This document shows positions 19,177-23,497 of a stretch of DNA of 23,497 nucleotides, piece after piece; position 1 is the first letter of the stretch; each line of letters starts with the position of its first letter. The stretch is from contig NZ_JAKJHX010000059.1 of the NCBI RefSeq assembly GCF_021648855.1, positions 1 through 23,497 on the forward strand, read 5' to 3'. Made by a program: the position numbers and the translations under genes. Origin of the DNA: Tychonema litorale BBK16 (GTDB lineage: Bacteria; Cyanobacteriota; Cyanobacteriia; Cyanobacteriales; Microcoleaceae). The notes under the pieces are model-generated. The model was given only the letters and a program-made list of their open reading frames with translations, ran no database searches and was not told the origin of the DNA.

Positions 19177-20400
19177 ATGCAAGTGAATATGTTAACTACA
19201 GCGATCGGGTATAAAACGCTTTCTCATACGCTGGCAGTGATCAGCCAGAAGCAAGCAAGTGGAAAACTGCTATTAGAACAAGGGGATCAGCAGTGGCAAC
19301 TCTACTTTTATCGAGGTTGTCTGCTTTATGCGACTGGAGGATGCCATAGAGCGAGACGTTGGTATAGGGCTGTAGGTCAACACTGTCGGAACTTTCAAGT
19401 GGATCTCAGAGGTCTTGATGCTGGGGAATTGTGGGAATATCAACTACTTCAGCAAGGGATTGCAGACAACGAAATGAACCTCGAACAAGCTAGGGCGATC
19501 GTCCGAAGCAGTGTTTCCGAAGTGTTCTTTTCTCTGATCAGTCAGTCCAGTTTGCGTCGAGAGTGGCGTCCATCAAAAAAATGTGTTTCTAAAATTATCC
19601 CTTCTTTACTGCTCTCTTTAACAGAGGTACAGCAAGTTTTGTATTCTACACAACAAATTTGGCAAAAGTGGAAAGCAATGAGTTTGTGGCCAATAGAACC
19701 AGAACAAGCACCTTTGTTAAAATTGTCAGCGGAATTAAAAAATCGATTTAGTTCTAATTCTTTCCTAGCTCTGACTAACGTGTTCAATGGCGAGAATACT
19801 CTTTGGGATATTGCATTTAAAAGACAACAGTGTGTGACAGTGGCAACTCGCGCTTTGCAAAACTACATAAAACAGGGTTTAGTCAATTTTCGCACCGTGC
19901 CCGATTTGCCATCGCCCATCGAACAGTGGCGTTTAGCCGCAGCGATTGCCAAACCTGGTCGCCCTTTGATTGCTTGCATCGATGACAGCCCTACAGTATG
20001 TGCATATTTAGAGCAAATTTTATTTGAGGGAGGGTATCGAGTCCTGAAAATTCAAGATCCGATGCAGGGAGTGAGCCTCCTGGCTAAACACAACCCTGCT
20101 TTAATTTTTATGGATGTGGTGATGCCGAAAACAAATGGCTTTGCTTTATGCAATTTTTTGCGAAAAACAGTGGCTTTCCGGGAAACTCCGATCGTATTTT
20201 TGACTGGTAAAGACAGTATCATCGATCGCACGCGGGCAAAACTGATAGGTGCTTCTGATTTTTTGAGCAAGCCTGCACCCCCAGAAAAAGTTTTGCAAGT
20301 AGTTGACAGGTATTTGAAGGCAAAAAGCGATCGCAATCCTTTAGCAGTTCGCCATAACGATTTACTCAATTCCCACCGACTTACCTTAGCAAATTCTTGA
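19177..20400 (+). CDS. PatA-like response regulator (PATAN/DUF4388 plus receiver)
   Basis: This 407-residue regulator has an N-terminal PATAN/DUF4388-type domain (about 8-125; SGKLLLEQGDQQWQLYFYRGCLLYATGG is typical). A helical middle region (about 140-245) follows. The C-terminal receiver domain (about 263-382) has acidic pair D269-D270, phosphorylation site D313 in IFMDVVMP, T343 and K365 in DFLSKP. This PatA-like layout is typical of cyanobacteria, where relatives act in heterocyst patterning (PatA) and in phototaxis or pilus control (PixG, PilG-like). There is no DNA-binding domain, so output is by protein contact. The partner CheY/CheW/kinase genes usually found with PixG-type loci are absent, making this an orphan. 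AAAGGG about 10 bases before the first ATG supports this start; ATG at 19189 is an alternative. Confidence 0.9.
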   Translation: MQVNMLTTAIGYKTLSHTLAVISQKQASGKLLLEQGDQQWQLYFYRGCLLYATGGCHRARRWYRAVGQHCRNFQVDLRGLDAGELWEYQLLQQGIADNEMNLEQARAIVRSSVSEVFFSLISQSSLRREWRPSKKCVSKIIPSLLLSLTEVQQVLYSTQQIWQKWKAMSLWPIEPEQAPLLKLSAELKNRFSSNSFLALTNVFNGENTLWDIAFKRQQCVTVATRALQNYIKQGLVNFRTVPDLPSPIEQWRLAAAIAKPGRPLIACIDDSPTVCAYLEQILFEGGYRVLKIQDPMQGVSLLAKHNPALIFMDVVMPKTNGFALCNFLRKTVAFRETPIVFLTGKDSIIDRTRAKLIGASDFLSKPAPPEKVLQVVDRYLKAKSDRNPLAVRHNDLLNSHRLTLANS

Positions 20401-20460
20401 ACTCAGATAGCTTACAATCAAGACGCATGAGGAAAATCTAAAATCCAAAATCGGTTGTGT

Positions 20461-21474
20461 ATGAATGATGTTACTAAGGAGTTTGCGCTCGATCGCACCC
20501 CGCAGGTAAGCGTGGTAATTCCAGCCTATAATTGTGCTGCCTACGTCGGTCAAGCAATCGATAGTGTTTTGAGCCAAACCTATACTGACTGGGAAATTAT
20601 TGTAGTAGATGACGGCTCCCAAGATAATACCAGGTTAGTTTTAGACAAATATGGCGATCGACGAATTCGCTATGTTTATCAACAAAATCAAGGAGTCTCC
20701 CTCGCCAGAAATCACGGTATCAAGTTAGCGCGAGGAGAGTTTATCGCGTTTTTAGATGCAGATGACTTCTTTCTACCCCACAAAATAGCATCACAAATCG
20801 CCGTATTTATAGCAAAACCAAATTTAGGAATAGTTCACAGTGGCTGGCGTTTAGTTGATAGTATCGGCTCGCCAATTAAAGAAATTAAATTATGGCAAAA
20901 TGTGCCTAAATTAGACCTAGAAATGTGGCTCAGGTGGAAACCAGTATTACCAAGCGCCATGATGTTTCGTCGCCATTGGTTAGAACAAGCTGGTGGCTTC
21001 GATCCTCGATTTCCACCGGCAGAAGATACAGATTTAGTGCTACGTTTAGCTTTAATGGGATGCGAAGCAGAATGGCTGCGCGAAATAACCGTTTGTTACC
21101 GTCAACATGAACAAAGTGCCATGTACAAAGGTTTACCCCAGGCTAAATCCCTCGCCGCAGTCATGGACAACTTTTTTGCCCGTCCCGAATTGCCCGATAA
21201 AATACGTTTGTTAGAAAAGCAAATTAAGTACAGTACCTTAGTTTGGATTTCTTGGTATTTGCACCGCACCGGTCATCCCGTGGAGATGGTACAATTTTTG
21301 CAGCGTTCTTGGAATTATACACCTTATTTGCCAGTGGAAACAGTCATTAATTGGGCAGAATGTTTCGCTGAGTTTTCCCAGGATGCAGGAAATAAATTGG
21401 ATGCAGATTTATTAGCCCAGTCTCCTGAGTGGCAAGAATTAATGCAGTGGGTGATTCTCAGTACCCCAGCTTGA
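20461..21474 (+). CDS. Family 2 glycosyltransferase
   Basis: This cytoplasmic GT-A fold enzyme probably transfers a sugar from a nucleotide-sugar donor to a polysaccharide, lipid or protein acceptor. I place the start at ATG 20461 (337 residues); a TTG two codons upstream is also open. The family 2 domain spans about 14-240: VSVVIPAYNCAAYVGQAIDS, IIVVDDGSQDNT, the metal-binding FLDADD (D99-D101), and a downstream FDPRFPPAEDTDLVLRLALMG region supplying the likely catalytic acidic residues. The C-terminal 90 residues are helical with no membrane segment. It lies 60 bp after the response regulator on the same strand. No other polysaccharide genes are adjacent, so its product cannot be inferred. 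It converges on the methyltransferase gene with 21 bp between. Confidence 0.9.
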   Translation: MNDVTKEFALDRTPQVSVVIPAYNCAAYVGQAIDSVLSQTYTDWEIIVVDDGSQDNTRLVLDKYGDRRIRYVYQQNQGVSLARNHGIKLARGEFIAFLDADDFFLPHKIASQIAVFIAKPNLGIVHSGWRLVDSIGSPIKEIKLWQNVPKLDLEMWLRWKPVLPSAMMFRRHWLEQAGGFDPRFPPAEDTDLVLRLALMGCEAEWLREITVCYRQHEQSAMYKGLPQAKSLAAVMDNFFARPELPDKIRLLEKQIKYSTLVWISWYLHRTGHPVEMVQFLQRSWNYTPYLPVETVINWAECFAEFSQDAGNKLDADLLAQSPEWQELMQWVILSTPA

Positions 21475-21495
21475 TTATGTTTATAAATGTTTCAA

Positions 21496-22338
21496 CTAGA
21501 TTTTTTGAGCAACATGAAAAGCTGAAAGATACGAACCCTTGATACTAATGCCACAGTTATTTTCTAGCGATTCCCGCAAGCTTTCCAACAAAGAACTTCT
21601 CGTTTCATCATCTAGCGCTATATACGGTGAGTAAGTCTGCAAAAGTGCAAGATAATCATCAATGCTATAGGTGACTTCACAGACTAACTGTTCGTATACC
21701 AAATTCTTAAATAGCTTTGAGTCAATGATATTTTGTCCGAGTTCTCTGATGCTTTCTTCCTGATTTATTCTCTCCTGAGCATGATATTTTGCCAGAGAAG
21801 GGGCTTGAATTTGATAAACTTCATTCAAAACTTGGTAAACTTGATTGTGAGGTAAAACTCCCGCATTCCAAAGCAAAATCAAACTACCTTGATCTTTTAA
21901 TGCAGCCGCCGCTTTTGAACACCTAATCTCAGGTGATAGCCAATGAAAAGAAGTGGCCGCCAGCACAGCATTGAATTTGTCAGCTTCTAGTTTCCACTCT
22001 TCAAAGGTGAGATTTTGAATTTCTACAGATGGATAAGTTTCACAATTTTGTTTTGCTAGCTGATAGGCTTCTGGGCTGGGTTCGAGACAAACCATTGAAA
22101 ATCCTAATTCAGCAAATGGAATAGTTGCAATTCCAGGGCCACAGCCCAATTCAAGAATGTTTGTACCCGCAGGAATTTTAGCTAATTCGACAACGCGATT
22201 AATTAGCGATTGAGGATACCGTGGTCTTGTTTTATGATAAGCATTGGCGATTTCATTATACCAGTTTTTTCGCTGTTGGTAAGTGTGGGTAGTTTCGATT
22301 TTCTCATACCATTTTTTACTTTTTTCTGATTCTTTCAT
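21496..22338 (-). CDS. Class I SAM-dependent methyltransferase
   Basis: This 280-residue protein is a methyltransferase with a Rossmann-like fold. Motif I is ILELGCGPGIATIPFAELG (about 61-79). An acidic residue at the end of beta-2 (VCLEPSPEAYQLA) would bind the SAM ribose. Motif IV-like FNAVLAATSFHWLSPEIR and a post-motif LILLWNAG follow. The upstream YNEIANAYHKTRPRYP is typical of the UbiE/Trans-aconitate-like and Methyltransf_11 group. The substrate cannot be determined. The N-terminus (about 1-25) is polar and Lys-rich and may be disordered. A double-hairpin repeat lies 18 bp upstream of its start, inside its likely leader. Confidence 0.9.
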   Translation of the reverse strand: MKESEKSKKWYEKIETTHTYQQRKNWYNEIANAYHKTRPRYPQSLINRVVELAKIPAGTNILELGCGPGIATIPFAELGFSMVCLEPSPEAYQLAKQNCETYPSVEIQNLTFEEWKLEADKFNAVLAATSFHWLSPEIRCSKAAAALKDQGSLILLWNAGVLPHNQVYQVLNEVYQIQAPSLAKYHAQERINQEESIRELGQNIIDSKLFKNLVYEQLVCEVTYSIDDYLALLQTYSPYIALDDETRSSLLESLRESLENNCGISIKGSYLSAFHVAQKI

Positions 22339-22355
22339 AATCTTTATTTTTCTTC

Positions 22356-22402
22356 AGTCCGCGCAGGCGGACTTTGTTGGCGTAGAAGCGAATTCTATTC
22401 GC
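22356..22402. repeat. Double-hairpin repeat upstream of the methyltransferase
   Basis: AGTCCGC-GCAG-GCGGACT (22356-22373) and GCGAAT-TCT-ATTCGC (22388-22402) are both perfect inverted repeats, 14 bp apart. This two-hairpin arrangement resembles a dispersed intergenic repeat I recall from cyanobacterial genomes. It sits between the starts of the methyltransferase leader and the end of the Uma2 gene. Confidence 0.8.
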
Positions 22403-22445
22403 CGATAAATATGGTTTAAAAGCGATTTTTTATTAAAATGTCATA

Positions 22446-23015
22446 TTATTCTTGAGTTTCAGCTTCGGTAAAAATTGGTGGCCACAGTTCAGAAATGGGC
22501 AATTCCCAACCGGGGAAGAGTTCTGGTAAGATTAAAATATCCTGATTTCCCAACACCACAGGTTCACCTATTTGACGATAAACTGTCACAGTTTCTTCAT
22601 CAGGGTCAATCAGAATTCCCACTTGGGCACCTAGTTTTATAAACTTGTTAATTTTCTTGACTATCGGCTTTATGCGATCGCTCTGTGATTTAATTTCTAC
22701 TACCAAGTCTGGAACTAATTCTCCAAAATAACGCGGACTTCGCCTGAGACGAGCGGCTAGAACAAAGGAAACATCGGGTGCGGTGAGATTAGCATCTGGT
22801 AAAATAAAGCCACCGGCGGAGTCAAAAATTCTTCCCAGGCGACGGGGATTCACCCAAACGAATAGAAAAGCACTTAAGCGAATACCAATTTCACTTGATA
22901 CAATATCTGACGGGCCCATAATTACAATTCTCCCACTTTCTAGTTCAACTTGGTAATCTTCACCGGCTTCTTGAAAAGTCTTTTGGACTTTTTCTAAATC
23001 TTTGAGTGTCATCAT
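22446..23015 (-). CDS. Uma2 family (DUF820) restriction-endonuclease-fold protein
   Basis: This 189-residue protein belongs to the Uma2/DUF820 family, which is greatly expanded in cyanobacteria and has a PD-(D/E)XK nuclease fold with unknown cellular role. Visible motifs are YQVELESGRIVIMGPSD (about 21-37), the APDVSFVLAARL strand (D81), PDLVVEIKSQSD with E107 and K109 as the likely metal-site residues, and the downstream KINKFIKLGAQVGILIDPDEETVTVYR, which is nearly invariant in the family. Two Mets in tandem begin the frame; no clear Shine-Dalgarno sequence is seen. Such genes are usually solitary, as here, and nothing nearby looks like an antitoxin or methylase partner. Confidence 0.93.
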   Translation of the reverse strand: MMTLKDLEKVQKTFQEAGEDYQVELESGRIVIMGPSDIVSSEIGIRLSAFLFVWVNPRRLGRIFDSAGGFILPDANLTAPDVSFVLAARLRRSPRYFGELVPDLVVEIKSQSDRIKPIVKKINKFIKLGAQVGILIDPDEETVTVYRQIGEPVVLGNQDILILPELFPGWELPISELWPPIFTEAETQE

Positions 23016-23060
23016 AGGATTTTAGATTTTGGATTGAAGAATTGTTTGCGATTTGGGTTA

Positions 23061-23387
23061 TTACTTGGCTGAGAATGAATTTCCACAGCTACAACTTTGA
23101 GCCGCATTCGGATTGTGAAACCGGAAACCTCCGCCCATCAAGTCTTCTGAATAGTCTAAGGTGAGCTCGTTGAGATATTTTGATTGCTGGGGGTCGATCG
23201 CGATTTGGATACCCTCAGACTGGCAAATAGTGGCGAATGGTGGGATTAGATCTTCAAAACCCATGGTATAAGACAAACCGGAACAGCCGCTCGATTCCAC
23301 ACCCAGGCGCAATAAAGCTTCGGGGTGAGAATGCTGAGATTTGATACGGTTTATTTCTAAAGCTGCGGTTTTACTTAGATGAATCAT
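23061..23387 (-). CDS. A-type iron-sulfur cluster carrier (HesB/IscA/SufA family)
   Basis: This 108-residue protein carries and delivers Fe-S clusters during assembly. It has the family's three cluster-binding cysteines, C35 in SSGCSGLSY and C99/C101 in QSCSCG. It also has the conserved IDPQQSKYLNELTLDYSEDLMGGGFRFHNPNA segment. The length is typical. Cyanobacteria have several such paralogues, so I do not assign a specific symbol. It is 45 bp upstream of the Uma2 gene on the same strand, so the two could share a transcript. Its own upstream region is a G-rich repeat array that reaches to within about 10 bases of the start codon. Confidence 0.95.
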   Translation of the reverse strand: MIHLSKTAALEINRIKSQHSHPEALLRLGVESSGCSGLSYTMGFEDLIPPFATICQSEGIQIAIDPQQSKYLNELTLDYSEDLMGGGFRFHNPNAAQSCSCGNSFSAK

Positions 23388-23392
23388 TGATT

Positions 23393-23497
23393 TTGGGAAT
23401 GGGGAATGGGGAATGGGGGATGGGGGAATGGGGAATGGGGAGATGGGGAGATGGGGAGATGGGGAGATGGGGAGATGGGGAGATGGGGAGATGGGGA
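23393..23497. repeat. GGGGAAT heptamer then GGGGAGAT octamer repeats
   Basis: Tandem GGGGAAT units (7-bp period, with some variation in G number) occupy about 23395-23438 and change to GGGGAGAT units with an 8-bp period from about 23438 to the window edge. At least seven octamers are present and the array is cut by the end of the window. It lies immediately upstream of the Fe-S carrier gene. Confidence 0.92.

Noticed and set aside
20455..20460. TTG start for the glycosyltransferase
   Set aside because: It would add only two residues, and ATG at 20461 is a better start; neither has a clear Shine-Dalgarno sequence.
22446..23387. Toxin-antitoxin or restriction system around the Uma2 protein
   Set aside because: The neighbour is an Fe-S carrier, and no small antitoxin, methylase or specificity subunit is present. 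The nearby methyltransferase has a small-molecule type sequence rather than DNA methylase motifs such as DPPY or NPPY.

Overview
The window looks like chromosomal DNA from a filamentous cyanobacterium of the Oscillatoriales type (Microcoleus/Oscillatoria-like). This rests on a CP12 gene, an isolated atpB-atpE pair of cyanobacterial type, a PatA-like response regulator, DUF3177 and DUF1400-type proteins, many GCGATCGC (HIP1) octamers, and abundant heptanucleotide tandem repeats (GGGAATT, ATGCCCY, AACTAAC, TTGACAG, CTTCTTC) between genes. The genus is an inference. No tRNA, rRNA, transposase, integrase or CRISPR array is visible.

Layout, left to right. 1-2.7 kb: a FIST-domain sensory protein (minus), then divergently cp12 with a good intrinsic terminator, then a DUF3177 membrane protein. 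2.8-6.2 kb: one very large minus-strand signalling protein (Cache sensor, HAMP, histidine kinase, receiver, class III nucleotidyl cyclase). 6.4-8.8 kb: a small conserved protein converging on atpE-atpB, whose intergenic spacer is filled with heptamer repeats. 8.9-10.9 kb: a PEP-CTERM protein, a roughly 670-bp gene-free stretch containing a palindromic element, and a small one-helix membrane protein. 11-14.6 kb: ligA, enlarged by in-frame palindromic repeats, and an HD-domain metal-dependent phosphohydrolase. 14.8-17.5 kb (plus): a DUF1400 alpha/beta hydrolase, a nested palindromic element and an RTX calcium-binding protein. 17.5-21.5 kb (plus): about 330 bp of heptamer repeats, then truB, yidD, a PATAN-type response regulator and a family 2 glycosyltransferase. 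21.5-23.5 kb (minus): a SAM methyltransferase, a Uma2-type nuclease-fold protein, an IscA/HesB Fe-S carrier and more G-rich repeats running off the edge.

Most genes are single housekeeping or signalling loci rather than one coherent pathway. atpB-atpE form a functional unit, and truB-yidD may be cotranscribed. CP12 (Calvin cycle control) and F1-ATPase subunits fit a photosynthetic host.

The striking theme is the repeat load and its intrusion into genes. ligA carries seven copies, in two orientations, of a C-rich/G-rich palindrome just before its catalytic lysine. It also has a second, unrelated palindrome in frame, and its stop codon appears to lie in the spacer of a third palindromic family. 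I see no defence island or other clearly new multi-gene system; the repeat biology is the part most worth following up.
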